Assembly: GCA_028291985.1 (NCBI GenBank)
Contig: JAQGNE010000017.1
Span: 1-64,000 of the forward strand
From: Polaromonas sp.
Lineage (GTDB): Bacteria; Pseudomonadota; Gammaproteobacteria; Burkholderiales; Burkholderiaceae_C
DNA length: 64,000 bases
Reading direction: 5' to 3'
Shown here: in pieces, positions 53,994 to 62,547 of the stretch
Layout: every line of letters starts with the position of its first letter
Position numbering within the stretch: the stretch's first letter is position 1
Made by a program: the position numbers and the translations under genes
Notes under the pieces: model-generated
Told to the model about the DNA's origin: nothing
The model's input: only the letters and a program-made list of their open reading frames with translations
Databases searched by the model: none

Positions 53994-56375
53994 ATTAAAA
54001 ACATTCCTCCACACACTGGCGCTTCCTCTGGCCTGCTTGCCGAATTCGAAGGTGTTGTTTCGGGCCATCGCGATGGCCACGGATTCGTCCAGCGCGACGA
54101 TGGCGAAGCAGACATTTACCTGCCGCCCAACGAAATGCGTGCGGTGCTGCACAAGGATCGCGTCAAGGCGCGTATCGTCCGGCACGACCGCAAGAACCGC
54201 CCGGAAGGCCGGGTCACTGAAATCATCGAGCGCTCGTCTAATCCCATCATTGGCCGCCTGCTGCAGGAAAGCGGTGTCTGGCTGGTGGCGCCAGAAGACA
54301 AGCGCTATGGTCAGGATGTGCTGATCCCAAAGACGGGGATCGGGGCCGCAAAAGCCGGTGAGGTGGTTGTGGTGCAACTTACCGAGCCACCCGCTCTGTT
54401 CGGGCAGCCGGTTGGCCGGGTCAAGGAAGTGCTGGGCGATATCGATGACCCTGGCATGGAAATAGAAATTGCGGTTCGCAAGTATGGCGTGCCGCATGAA
54501 TTCAGCGATGAAGCCCTGGCGCTTGCCCGAACACTGCCCGACTCGGTCAGGCTTGAGGACAAGAAGGGCCGGGTCGACCTGACGGATATCGCACTGGTCA
54601 CGATTGACGGCGAGGATGCGCGTGACTTCGATGACGCGGTGTATTGCGAGCCTGCCAAGGTAGGTCGTGGCAAGGGATGGCGCTTGCTGGTGGCTATCGC
54701 GGACGTGAGCCACTATGTCGAGACTGGCAGCGCTATTGACATCGACGCCTATGACCGCGCCACCAGCGTCTACTTTCCGCGGCGCGTCATTCCGATGTTG
54801 CCCGAGAAGCTGTCAAACGGCCTGTGCTCGCTCAACCCGAGCGTTGAACGGCTGTGCATGGTGTGCGACATGCTGGTGACGGCAAAAGGTGAGGTTCATG
54901 CTTACCAGTTTTATCCCGCCGTCATGTTCAGCCACGCCCGCTTCACCTACACCGAGGTGGCTGCGATCTTGGCCAACACGCGTGGGCCGGAGGCGACCCA
55001 GCGCAAGGCGCTGGTCCCGCACCTGCTGAACCTGCATGATGTTTACCAGGCACTGCTCAAGGAGCGTGGCGTTCGTGGCGCGGTGGATTTTGAAACCACC
55101 GAAACGCAGATCGTGTGCGATGAAGTGGGGCGTATCGAGAAAATCGTGCCGCGTACCCGCAACGTGGCCCACCGCCTGATTGAAGAGGCCATGCTGGCCG
55201 CCAATGTGTGCTCTGCCGACTTTATCGAGCAGAGCAAGCATGTCGGCCTCTTTCGCGTGCACGAAGGGCCGACGCCTGAAAAGAAGGACATGCTGCGCAA
55301 CTACCTGAAGGCTTGCGGCCTCGGCATGACCATCAGCGATGACCCGACCCCGGGCGAGTTCCAGCAGATTGCGCTGGCGACCAAGGACCGCCCTGACGCG
55401 CAGCAGATTCACTCCATGCTGCTTCGCTCGATGCAGCAAGCGATCTACACACCCATGAACGGCGGCCATTTCGGGCTGGCTTACGAGGCGTACACACATT
55501 TCACCAGCCCGATCAGGCGGTATCCCGATTTGCTGGTGCACCGTGTCATCAAGGCGGTGCTGACCCGTCAAAAGTACCAGCTGCCGACTTTGCCAACGCC
55601 GGGAGAGGCAGAGGCCAAGCTGTCCAAGCGCCTCGCGTCCCGCGTCAAGGACCCGGAGCAAAAGCCGAAGAAAGCCAGCGCTGATGAACTGGCCTGGCAG
55701 GCTGCGGGCCTGCATTGCAGCGCCAACGAGCGTCGCGCCGACGAGGCCAGCCGCGATGTCGAGGCCTGGCTCAAGTGCAAGTACATGCGTGAGCACCTGG
55801 GGGAAGAGTTTGGCGGCGTGGTCACGGCGGCAACCGGGTTCGGCATCTTCGTGACGCTGGACGCCATGTATGTCGAAGGCCTGGTGCACATCACGGAACT
55901 GGGCGGTGAATATTTCCGCTTTGACGAAGCCCGGCAGGAACTGCGTGGCGAGCGCACCGGCATCCGTTATGCCATCGGCACCCGGGTTCGCGTTCAGGTC
56001 AGCCGGGTCGATCTGGACGGACGCAAGATCGACTTCCGGCTGGTGCATGAAGGTGAGGACTTGCAGGCCGTGACCGGCGGTGCGATGAAGGACAAGACGG
56101 GCGGCCATATGTCGGAGCTTCCGGCGCATGAACGCACTCAAGAGCGTGGCCCATCGCGCGGCGACCGCAAGCGCTCAGGTTCGGCCGGCGCCAGAAGTGC
56201 TGGCAGCTCCAGCGATGCGGGCGGTGCAGGTCGGGGCGCTACTGCCGCGCGTACCAAGAGCGCTGGCAGGGCAGCTGTTTCGCCCATCCAGGCGGTCAAG
56301 GCTGAGGGTAAAAAGTCCGTCGGCAAGGCATCCGGAAAAACCAGCCGCGCTACCGTCAAAAAATCCCGGCGCTGA
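53994..56375 (+). CDS. rnr: Ribonuclease R, start codon non-standard
   Basis: 3'-5' exoribonuclease of the RNase II/R family. The first ATG in frame (54135) lies inside the first cold-shock domain: 27 residues upstream are GHRDGHGFVQRDDGEADIYL-like and clearly belong to the protein. Between an amber stop at 53979 and 54135 there is no ATG, GTG or TTG; the best candidates are ATT 53994 (ATT AAA AAC ATT CCT) or CTG 54033. From 53994 the length is 793. Domains: CSD (to about 130), RNB with the catalytic cluster DGEDARDFDDAVYCEP, S1 (KYMREHLGEEFGGVVTAATG), then a Lys/Ser/Gly-rich tail. The N-terminal winged-helix of E. coli RNase R is missing. The start coordinate is uncertain. Confidence 0.88.
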   Translation: MKNIPPHTGASSGLLAEFEGVVSGHRDGHGFVQRDDGEADIYLPPNEMRAVLHKDRVKARIVRHDRKNRPEGRVTEIIERSSNPIIGRLLQESGVWLVAPEDKRYGQDVLIPKTGIGAAKAGEVVVVQLTEPPALFGQPVGRVKEVLGDIDDPGMEIEIAVRKYGVPHEFSDEALALARTLPDSVRLEDKKGRVDLTDIALVTIDGEDARDFDDAVYCEPAKVGRGKGWRLLVAIADVSHYVETGSAIDIDAYDRATSVYFPRRVIPMLPEKLSNGLCSLNPSVERLCMVCDMLVTAKGEVHAYQFYPAVMFSHARFTYTEVAAILANTRGPEATQRKALVPHLLNLHDVYQALLKERGVRGAVDFETTETQIVCDEVGRIEKIVPRTRNVAHRLIEEAMLAANVCSADFIEQSKHVGLFRVHEGPTPEKKDMLRNYLKACGLGMTISDDPTPGEFQQIALATKDRPDAQQIHSMLLRSMQQAIYTPMNGGHFGLAYEAYTHFTSPIRRYPDLLVHRVIKAVLTRQKYQLPTLPTPGEAEAKLSKRLASRVKDPEQKPKKASADELAWQAAGLHCSANERRADEASRDVEAWLKCKYMREHLGEEFGGVVTAATGFGIFVTLDAMYVEGLVHITELGGEYFRFDEARQELRGERTGIRYAIGTRVRVQVSRVDLDGRKIDFRLVHEGEDLQAVTGGAMKDKTGGHMSELPAHERTQERGPSRGDRKRSGSAGARSAGSSSDAGGAGRGATAARTKSAGRAAVSPIQAVKAEGKKSVGKASGKTSRATVKKSRR

Positions 56376-56418
56376 GGCCAATGAGGCATATGCCCGTCAA
56401 TCCCGTTTCCCTTTCACT

Positions 56419-56985
56419 ATGCTGATTCGAATCCTGTCGTTCCTGCTTGAAACCGTTTTTTTCGTGCTGATCGCGGCGTCGCTGCTGCGCGCATGGATGA
56501 ACTGGACCGGTGTCAACATGCGCGCCCAGCCCGGCACTTTTGTGATGGCAGTGACGGACTGGCTGGTCAAGCCATTGCGGCGCACCTTGCCATCGCAGGT
56601 CGCCAAATCCAGGCTTGACTGGGCGAGCGTTGGCGCCGCTTTTATCCTTGCACTGGCCCATGGCTTGTTGTGGGCAGTGCTGTTTGGCGCGATGGTCGGC
56701 GCTGGCGGCCTGGCGGCATTTGGCCCGACAGCGGTCTTGTCGGTGCTGCTCTTTGCCCTAAAGATGCTGATCAAAGTGGCGCTACAGACCCTGATGATTC
56801 TGGTGATCGGCTTTGCCATCCTGTCGTGGGTGCAGCCTGGCTCTTATGCCTACGTCATGCTGGGCCGGCTGACCGAGCCTTTGCTTGATCCGCTGCGCCG
56901 GGTAGTGCCTTCCATCGGCGGCGTGGACCTTTCAGCGCTGGTGCTGATCCTGCTGCTGCAGATTGGCCTGATGGTGCTGGGCTGA
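56419..56985 (+). CDS. YggT-family membrane protein
   Basis: Integral membrane protein, 188 residues, with two YggT repeats and four to six hydrophobic segments. ATG 56419 (MLIRILSFLLETVFFVLIAASLLR) is used; the in-frame extension to 56128 overlaps rnr. Each YggT repeat shows an R-x-W-N and P-L-R/L-DPLRR motif: LLRAWMNW ... WLVKPLRRTLP, and FAILSWVQPGSY ... EPLLDPLRRVVPSIGGVDLSAL. Function is poorly known; in other bacteria it is linked with osmotic tolerance or division-septum positioning. Only 4 bases separate its stop from that of the convergent nnr. Confidence 0.9.
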   Translation: MLIRILSFLLETVFFVLIAASLLRAWMNWTGVNMRAQPGTFVMAVTDWLVKPLRRTLPSQVAKSRLDWASVGAAFILALAHGLLWAVLFGAMVGAGGLAAFGPTAVLSVLLFALKMLIKVALQTLMILVIGFAILSWVQPGSYAYVMLGRLTEPLLDPLRRVVPSIGGVDLSALVLILLLQIGLMVLG

Positions 56986-56989
56986 AGCG

Positions 56990-58597
56990 CTAAAAGCCTG
57001 CTGGCAAAATTTGTCTTGCCAGCATTGACGCCGTCATCGGCTGGCGGGGCCTGGCATCTGCCCATTCATCGGCGATGCAGCCATGCGCAAACACGGCTGC
57101 GCATGCGGCATCAAAGCAGCCCATGCCACCCGCCAGCCGGGCGCCGATCATGCCCGCCAGCACATCCCCGGTGCCGGCAGTCGCCAGCAAGGCGTTGCCG
57201 GTCGGATTGATGGCGCTCGTCCGGCCAGGCGACGCCACGATGGTGCCCGACCCTTTCAACACCACGGTGCTGCCGAACCGCTCGACCAGTTGCATTGCAG
57301 CCTGCAAGCGGTTCGCCTGAATATCGCTGGCGGGACATTCCAGAAGACGACCCGCTTCGAGCGGATGCGGTGTGAGGACGGTGCTGCTGCCCCGAGGGTT
57401 GCGTGCCTTCAACAGCGCCTGCAGCTGTGGATCTGTGGCGATGGCATTCAATGCATCTGCGTCCAGTACCAGCTGCGTGGCTGCAGACAGCAGCCGGGGC
57501 AGCACCGCCCGTACCGCGTTTCCGCCACCACAGCCGCAGACGATGACCGTTTGTTTGAGATTGATCGCGTCAAGGTCACGAAACATCAGCTCTGGCTGGT
57601 CGGCGCTCACCGTCATCGCCTGTTGTCCCGGCGCTGCCAACAGGCTGACCAGCACCCGCCCGGCACCGGCGTGCAGTGCAGCGCTGGCAGCCAGCAGGGC
57701 GGCACCCGCCATATGGCTGCCACTTCTTGTTTCGCCGCCCACAATGGCGACATCACCAAAGCTTCCCTTGTGGCTGGCATGGCCAGCGCGAAGCCGGTCG
57801 TGCAGCGACGCACGGTCGCTGCCAACCAGCCAGGCGGATGGGGTTCTCAAGCCTGAGGCAGCGTTCATGCTGGTCGCGCCGAGGTCGTCAAACCAGACCT
57901 CTCCGGCGTGATCACGCCCTTGGGCGGTGAACAGGCCGGGCTTGAGCGTCAACAGGCTCAAGGTGTGCCGACGTCCAGCATTTTTTATGTCAAAACTGCC
58001 TCTAGCCATTTTTGCACCTGGGGTTGCAGCTATCGAATCAGGAGCAAAAATCCGGTTGAGGTGACCAGTGTCTGCGTCCAGGCCGGTCGGTATGTCAACT
58101 GAAAGCCGCGGCGCACCCTGGGTTTGCATATGCGAAAGCCAGCGTTGGATCACCCCGCTCCCCTGGCGCCGCGCGTCAAAGGTAGCGCCAATACCCAACA
58201 AGGCATCGACTGCAAAATCGAAGTGTTCTGGCGGCCGGTCTGCGACCTGCACGCCCGCCTGCAACGCGCGCATGCGTGACGCAGCCGCATCGCTGGGCTC
58301 TGCTGCCTTGTCTGACCGGGCGCCGGTCCACGTCACCACCACCGTCTTGCCCCACTGGTGCAAGTGCATGGCCGCTTCGAAACCGTCGCCGCCGTTGTTG
58401 CCGGGGCCGCATGCAACCCAGATGACCCGTGCGTGTGGCGCCAGGGCCAGGGTCAGCTGTGCCACCGAAAGCCCAGCCTGTTGCATCAGGCTGTGCGCTG
58501 GCCGTCCGCACGCCGCGCCGGCCTCTATCTGGCGCGTTGCAGCAACATCATGAAGCGGATGGGTGACCTCGAAACGCCCGGAAATTTTTTCGATCAT
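56990..58597 (-). CDS. nnr: Bifunctional NAD(P)H-hydrate epimerase/dehydratase
   Basis: Repair enzyme for damaged NAD(P)H hydrates, 535 residues. N-terminal YjeF_N epimerase domain (about 1-220: CGPGNNGGDGFEAAMHL, FDFAVDALLGIGAT, SVDIPTGLDADTG) is followed by the ADP-dependent dehydratase, a ribokinase-like domain (about 255-530: KGSFGDVAIVGG, LDADALNAIA, LTPHPLEAGRLL, NPTGNALLATAGTGDVLAGM). Residues about 183-206 are encoded by a copy of the dispersed repeat and interrupt the epimerase domain just after SVDIPTGLDADTG, where relatives go directly to the HTLSLLTLKPGLFTA strand. It lies 18 bases downstream of dadA on the same strand. Confidence 0.93.
   Translation of the reverse strand: MIEKISGRFEVTHPLHDVAATRQIEAGAACGRPAHSLMQQAGLSVAQLTLALAPHARVIWVACGPGNNGGDGFEAAMHLHQWGKTVVVTWTGARSDKAAEPSDAAASRMRALQAGVQVADRPPEHFDFAVDALLGIGATFDARRQGSGVIQRWLSHMQTQGAPRLSVDIPTGLDADTGHLNRIFAPDSIAATPGAKMARGSFDIKNAGRRHTLSLLTLKPGLFTAQGRDHAGEVWFDDLGATSMNAASGLRTPSAWLVGSDRASLHDRLRAGHASHKGSFGDVAIVGGETRSGSHMAGAALLAASAALHAGAGRVLVSLLAAPGQQAMTVSADQPELMFRDLDAINLKQTVIVCGCGGGNAVRAVLPRLLSAATQLVLDADALNAIATDPQLQALLKARNPRGSSTVLTPHPLEAGRLLECPASDIQANRLQAAMQLVERFGSTVVLKGSGTIVASPGRTSAINPTGNALLATAGTGDVLAGMIGARLAGGMGCFDAACAAVFAHGCIADEWADARPRQPMTASMLARQILPAGF
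57982..58051 (+). repeat. Dispersed repeat copy k, inside nnr
   Basis: Plus orientation relative to the window (antisense to nnr): TTTTTATGTCAAAACTGCCT, CTAGCC, ATTTTTGCACCTGGGGTTGC, then AGCTATCGAATCAGGAGCAA. In frame within nnr. Confidence 0.6.
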
Positions 58598-58615
58598 GCG
58601 GCGCCTGGTCCCGGT

Positions 58616-59878
58616 TCAGGGCGCAAGGCGCGCCATGCCCAGGCCCTGCATGTCAATCTCGGGCGGTTTGCCGGCCATCAGATCGGCGAGGGCGCGGGCG
58701 CTGCCACAGCTGAGCGCCCAGCCGCTAGAGCCGTGTCCGATGTTCAGCCACAAGCCGGCGATTCCGCTGTTACCGATCACGGGCGGGCCGTCGGGCAGCA
58801 TCGGGCGTGCCCCCTTCCATTCCTGCACCGTGGCGCCCATCGGGCTTTGCTGCGTCGCCCCCGGAAACCAGTCATGCAAGACCTTGTAAAGCGTCTGGAG
58901 GGATGACGCGTTTTTCTTCCCGATGGAGCCACCGATTTCAGCACTGCCGGCAACCCGCACCCGAGTACCCAGCCGTGAAATCGCGACCTTGTAGCGTTCA
59001 TCCATCAGCGCACTGCGCGGTGCGTTCAGGGGCTCGCGTATTGGCGCGCTGATCGAGTAGCCGTACACCGCTGCCATGGGAATGTTGACGCCCAGCGGTT
59101 TCAAAAGCGCTGCCGAATCCAGGCCAGCGCAGAGCACGATGCGGTCAAAACTGCGCGGCTGGCTTTCGCCTGCTATCAAACAGCTAGCGGGTACCCCGGG
59201 GATAATTCGGGCGAGCGTCGTATTGAACTCAAAACTGACACCCAGCTGCTGCGCCTTGCTTTTGAGCAGCAGCGCAAATTGACGGCAATTAGCAACGCCG
59301 TCATCGGGCAGTTCGATACCACCCAGAAATTTCGCATCCGGATTCAACGCAGGTTCGATCAGCCTGACCTGCTCGGGCGAGCGTTCATGGAAGGTCACTC
59401 CAGCGTCTTTCAGTACCTGCAGGCTGGGCTGTATCAGGCGCCAGTCCTTTTCGCTGCGCAGCAGCACGGTGTATCCCTGGCTGCTGTCGTAGTCCAGTTC
59501 CAGCCCGACGGTCAGTTGACGCAGGCGGTCACGGCTGTAAAACGCCAGACGCTGCAGGCGCGAGCGATTGACCAGATAAGTTTCAAGGTTGCAGCACTGG
59601 TACCACTTCCACATCCAGGAGATGTCGGCAGCCGAAAGCGGCCATGCCAGCTTGACTGGCGCATGGCGGCGCAGCAGATGCCCGAGCACCTTGCGCGGCA
59701 TGCCGGGCGCGGCCCAGGGCGTGACATAGCCAGGAGCCACCACGCCAGCGTTGGCAAAGCTGGTTTCCTCGGCCGCGGCGCTGCGGCGTTCCAGCACGGT
59801 GACCTCATGCCCGTCGGCTGCCAGTTCATACGCGGTGGTAATGCCGACGATGCCCGCGCCGACAACGGCAATCCTCAT
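58616..59878 (-). CDS. dadA: D-amino acid dehydrogenase small subunit
   Basis: FAD-dependent oxidative deaminase of D-amino acids, membrane-associated and donating electrons to the respiratory chain; 420 residues. The start MRIAVVGAGIVGITTAYELAADG has the dinucleotide-binding GxGxxG. Later motifs are SFANAGVVAPGYVTPWAAPGMP, GIELPDDGVANCRQFALLL and GLWLNIGHGSSGWALSCGSARALADLMAG in pieces, as in DadA. A short stretch 59155-59205 (encoding VPASCLIAGESQP) may be a decayed repeat copy. Upstream of nnr (18 bases); no alanine racemase (dadX) next to it. Confidence 0.93.
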   Translation of the reverse strand: MRIAVVGAGIVGITTAYELAADGHEVTVLERRSAAAEETSFANAGVVAPGYVTPWAAPGMPRKVLGHLLRRHAPVKLAWPLSAADISWMWKWYQCCNLETYLVNRSRLQRLAFYSRDRLRQLTVGLELDYDSSQGYTVLLRSEKDWRLIQPSLQVLKDAGVTFHERSPEQVRLIEPALNPDAKFLGGIELPDDGVANCRQFALLLKSKAQQLGVSFEFNTTLARIIPGVPASCLIAGESQPRSFDRIVLCAGLDSAALLKPLGVNIPMAAVYGYSISAPIREPLNAPRSALMDERYKVAISRLGTRVRVAGSAEIGGSIGKKNASSLQTLYKVLHDWFPGATQQSPMGATVQEWKGARPMLPDGPPVIGNSGIAGLWLNIGHGSSGWALSCGSARALADLMAGKPPEIDMQGLGMARLAP

Positions 59879-59946
59879 GCGGCAACCCTTGGGGCAGGGC
59901 GGGCGGCCCGGGTGTTGTCAGCGATAAAAAACTTCATGAATAATGG

Positions 59947-60003
59947 TGAAAACAGGCTCTAGCCCAGGTATGGCGGGGGATAATAGCTATAAAAGGTATA
60001 GTA
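59947..60003 (+). repeat. Dispersed repeat copy m, between amidase and dadA
   Basis: Plus orientation: GGTGAAAACAGGCTCTAGCC, CAGGTATGGCGGGGGA, TAATAGCTATAAAAGGTATA, then GT. A clear copy in a 151-base spacer. Confidence 0.65.
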
Positions 60004-60029
60004 AATTGCCGGCTGAGGGCCTGGCCCGC

Positions 60030-61436
60030 TCAAGCAGCCCGGGATGCTGTCAGGGCCGACTCGACCACCAACGCCGCATTCAGCAGGGCATCATCTTGCA
60101 GCGCACCGTGCCACAGCATCAGACCAACCGGCAACTGCCCCGGAGAATGGCAGGGAATCGAGATGCCGCAGCCGTCCAGCATGTTCACGGCCGAGGTATT
60201 GCGCAGCATCAGTCCGTTGACCCTGAAAAACTCGGCGTCATCGTGCAGCACGCTGGCAATGGGTGGGGCGACCAGTGGCACAGTTGGCGCCAGCACTGCG
60301 TCAAAACCAGCAAGCCGCGCCTGCATGCGTACGATCCATGTCTTTCGGGCAGCCAGTAGGTCGATGTAATCGGCAGCGCTCATGCTGGCGCCTCGCAAAA
60401 TCCGCAACGCAACGCGGGGGTCGTAGGCCGATCGGTGCTGGTCGATCAACGTACGGTGCCAGGCGTAACTTTCGGCCGAAGAGAGTCCGCCCGTTGCATT
60501 GATGGCGGTCAGGTCACCCAGCTCGGGCACGGCAAGCTCTTCGATAGCTGCGCCAGCTTGTCTGAGGGTGTCAAGCGCGTGGCCGAATGCGGCTGCCACA
60601 GTACCGTCCAGTCCGTCTTGCATCATCGTGGTACAGATAGCTAACCGCAGAGAAAACAGCGGCTTACCGGTCAGCGGCACTTTCTGGCCAGCCAACACCT
60701 CATGCAAGGTAATGGCATCACGCACCGATCGGGTGATAGCGCCCACGGTGTCCAGCGATGTCGAAAGCGGCACCACGCCGCTGGCAGGCACCAGGCGCGC
60801 TGTGCTTTTGAAACCCACGAGGCCGCAAAGCGCCGCAGGTATCCGCAGCGACCCGCCGGTGTCGGAGCCCAGCCCCGCCAATGCAGCCCCCGTGGCTACC
60901 GACACTGCGGCGCCTGACGATGAACCGCCGGGAATGCGTTCAACCAATTGATCAGCCGGGTTGACTGGCGTGCCGTAGTGCGGGTTGATGCCCACGCCTG
61001 AAAAAGCGAACTCGACCATGTTGGTCCGCCCGGCAATCGCAGCGCCCGCCGCACGCAGGCGGGCCACCGCTGCGCAGTCAGCGACGGCCGGCACGCGATG
61101 CGCCAGCACGGTGGAACCAGCCCGGGTAGTCTGGCCCGCCACATCAAACAGGTCCTTCACCGAAACCGGCAGGCCTGCCAGCGGTGCATGTGCGTGGTAA
61201 TCAGATGTACCCAGCGCTGGTGCCTGCGAAAAGTCGGGGGCGGAGCCTGGCATGTAGACGTGGCGGCAGGCGTCGCTTTGCGCGATGGCGGTGCACTGCT
61301 CGCGGATCTCGGCAAGGCTGGTCTGGCCGTTGCGCAAGGCCAGAAGCGTGTCATGGATATCAAGCGTGGACTGGTCCAGGCTGGCGGCAATTTCGCGCGG
61401 CTTGGGCGCCTGTGTGCAAGAGAGGGGCTGGGTCAT
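60030..61436 (-). CDS. Amidase-signature-family amidohydrolase
   Basis: Ser-cisSer-Lys amidase, 468 residues. The catalytic lysine is in PVSVKDLFDVAGQ, the signature and nucleophile region in ERIPGGSSSGAAVSVATG and GLGSDTGGSLRIPAALCG. The C-terminal part includes DAVLAPTVPLVAPPIA and GISIPCHSPGQLPVGLML. The sequence resembles the GatA/AmiE-like lineage, but no gatB or gatC is nearby, and its N terminus (CTQAPKPREIAASLD) differs from GatA, so it is probably a catabolic amidase of unknown substrate. It may precede dadA-nnr in one transcript, but 151 bases and a repeat separate them. Confidence 0.88.
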   Translation of the reverse strand: MTQPLSCTQAPKPREIAASLDQSTLDIHDTLLALRNGQTSLAEIREQCTAIAQSDACRHVYMPGSAPDFSQAPALGTSDYHAHAPLAGLPVSVKDLFDVAGQTTRAGSTVLAHRVPAVADCAAVARLRAAGAAIAGRTNMVEFAFSGVGINPHYGTPVNPADQLVERIPGGSSSGAAVSVATGAALAGLGSDTGGSLRIPAALCGLVGFKSTARLVPASGVVPLSTSLDTVGAITRSVRDAITLHEVLAGQKVPLTGKPLFSLRLAICTTMMQDGLDGTVAAAFGHALDTLRQAGAAIEELAVPELGDLTAINATGGLSSAESYAWHRTLIDQHRSAYDPRVALRILRGASMSAADYIDLLAARKTWIVRMQARLAGFDAVLAPTVPLVAPPIASVLHDDAEFFRVNGLMLRNTSAVNMLDGCGISIPCHSPGQLPVGLMLWHGALQDDALLNAALVVESALTASRAA

Positions 61437-61451
61437 GGGGGCAATATTTGT

Positions 61452-61457
61452 TATACT
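61452..61457 (+). promoter_or_regulatory. Candidate -10 element of the rpsB promoter
   Basis: TATACT after an AT-rich GCAATATTTGT stretch just beyond the divergent amidase start. The ~160-base leader to rpsB would then be transcribed, as for the S2-regulated leaders known in other bacteria. No good -35 seen. Confidence 0.35.
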
Positions 61458-61617
61458 CGACTGGCTTTGCTACACGCTGCCCGAAAGGGCAAATACCTGG
61501 CAAGGTAATCCGCAAATCAGCCATTCAAGGTGTTTCCCAGGCTCTTTTTGCCGTTTGTACACGGCTTGCCTCGGGCGATAAGCGCTGATTTTAGACTTAA
61601 CCTTTTGGAGTATTCAT

Positions 61618-62370
61618 ATGTCAACGAGCATGCGCGAAATGCTGGAAGCCGGCGTCCATTTCGGTCACCAGACCCGCTTCTGGGACCCGAAGATGGCCCC
61701 TTACATCTTCGGCCACCGCAACCGTATTCACATCATCAACCTGGAAAAATCGCTTCCGATGTACCAGGAAGCGATGAAGTTCGCCAAGCAGCTGTCCGCG
61801 AACCGCGGCACCATCCTGATGGTGGGCACCAAGCGTCAGGCTCGCGAGATCGTGGCCACTGAAGCCAAGCGCGCTGGCGTTCCTTTCGTTGACCAGCGTT
61901 GGCTCGGCGGCATGCTGACCAACTTCAAGACGGTCAAGACCTCCATCAAGCGCCTGAAAGAAATGAAAGCCCAGCAGGAAGCCGGCCTTGATTCGATCAG
62001 CAAGAAAGAGCAGCTCACCTTCAAGCGCGAGATCGACAAGCTCGAAAAAGACATCGGCGGCATTCAGGATATGGCTGCCCTGCCGGACGCCATCTTCGTG
62101 ATCGATGTGGGTTTCCACAAGATCGCCATCCTTGAGGCTAAAAAACTGGGCATTCCGCTGATCGGTGTAGTTGACTCGAACCACTCCCCAATTGGTATCG
62201 ACTACGTGATCCCAGGCAATGATGACTCGTCCAAAGCTGTAGCGCTGTATGCGCGCGGCATGGCTGACGCCATCATTGAAGGCCGTGCGAATGCATCGAA
62301 CGAAGTCGTCAAGATGGTTCAGCCTGAAAGCTCGGACGAATTCGTGGAAGTCGAAAACACCGCAGCCTGA
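61618..62370 (+). CDS. rpsB: 30S ribosomal protein S2
   Basis: Ribosomal protein S2, 250 residues. The start [21 protein letters not shown] follows a TTGGAG site. Conserved motifs are [63 protein letters not shown] in pieces, [17 protein letters not shown] and [26 protein letters not shown] in pieces. First gene of rpsB-tsf-pyrH; a terminator-like hairpin lies 60 bases after the stop. Confidence 0.99.
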   Translation: MSTSMREMLEAGVHFGHQTRFWDPKMAPYIFGHRNRIHIINLEKSLPMYQEAMKFAKQLSANRGTILMVGTKRQAREIVATEAKRAGVPFVDQRWLGGMLTNFKTVKTSIKRLKEMKAQQEAGLDSISKKEQLTFKREIDKLEKDIGGIQDMAALPDAIFVIDVGFHKIAILEAKKLGIPLIGVVDSNHSPIGIDYVIPGNDDSSKAVALYARGMADAIIEGRANASNEVVKMVQPESSDEFVEVENTAA

Positions 62371-62430
62371 ACGAGTCCAGCACCTGCCGGCGCCTCTCTG
62401 GAGATGGATCCAGAAGGGCGGCTGGGCATC

Positions 62431-62457
62431 AAAAAGGGGCTCGGGTAGCCCCTTTTT
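62431..62457 (+). terminator. Rho-independent terminator/attenuator between rpsB and tsf
   Basis: An 11-bp perfect stem, AAAAAGGGGCT and its complement, with a 5-base loop and T5. It lies within the rpsB-tsf spacer, so it should lower tsf relative to rpsB or isolate the two transcripts. Confidence 0.85.
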
Positions 62458-62547
62458 CGCAAATCAATCGTCAACAATCGCCATTTGGCAACTCGGGCTG
62501 GGCGAAGAGTCCCGCCAACTGTCAGCACGGCACACACGGAGAAAAAA

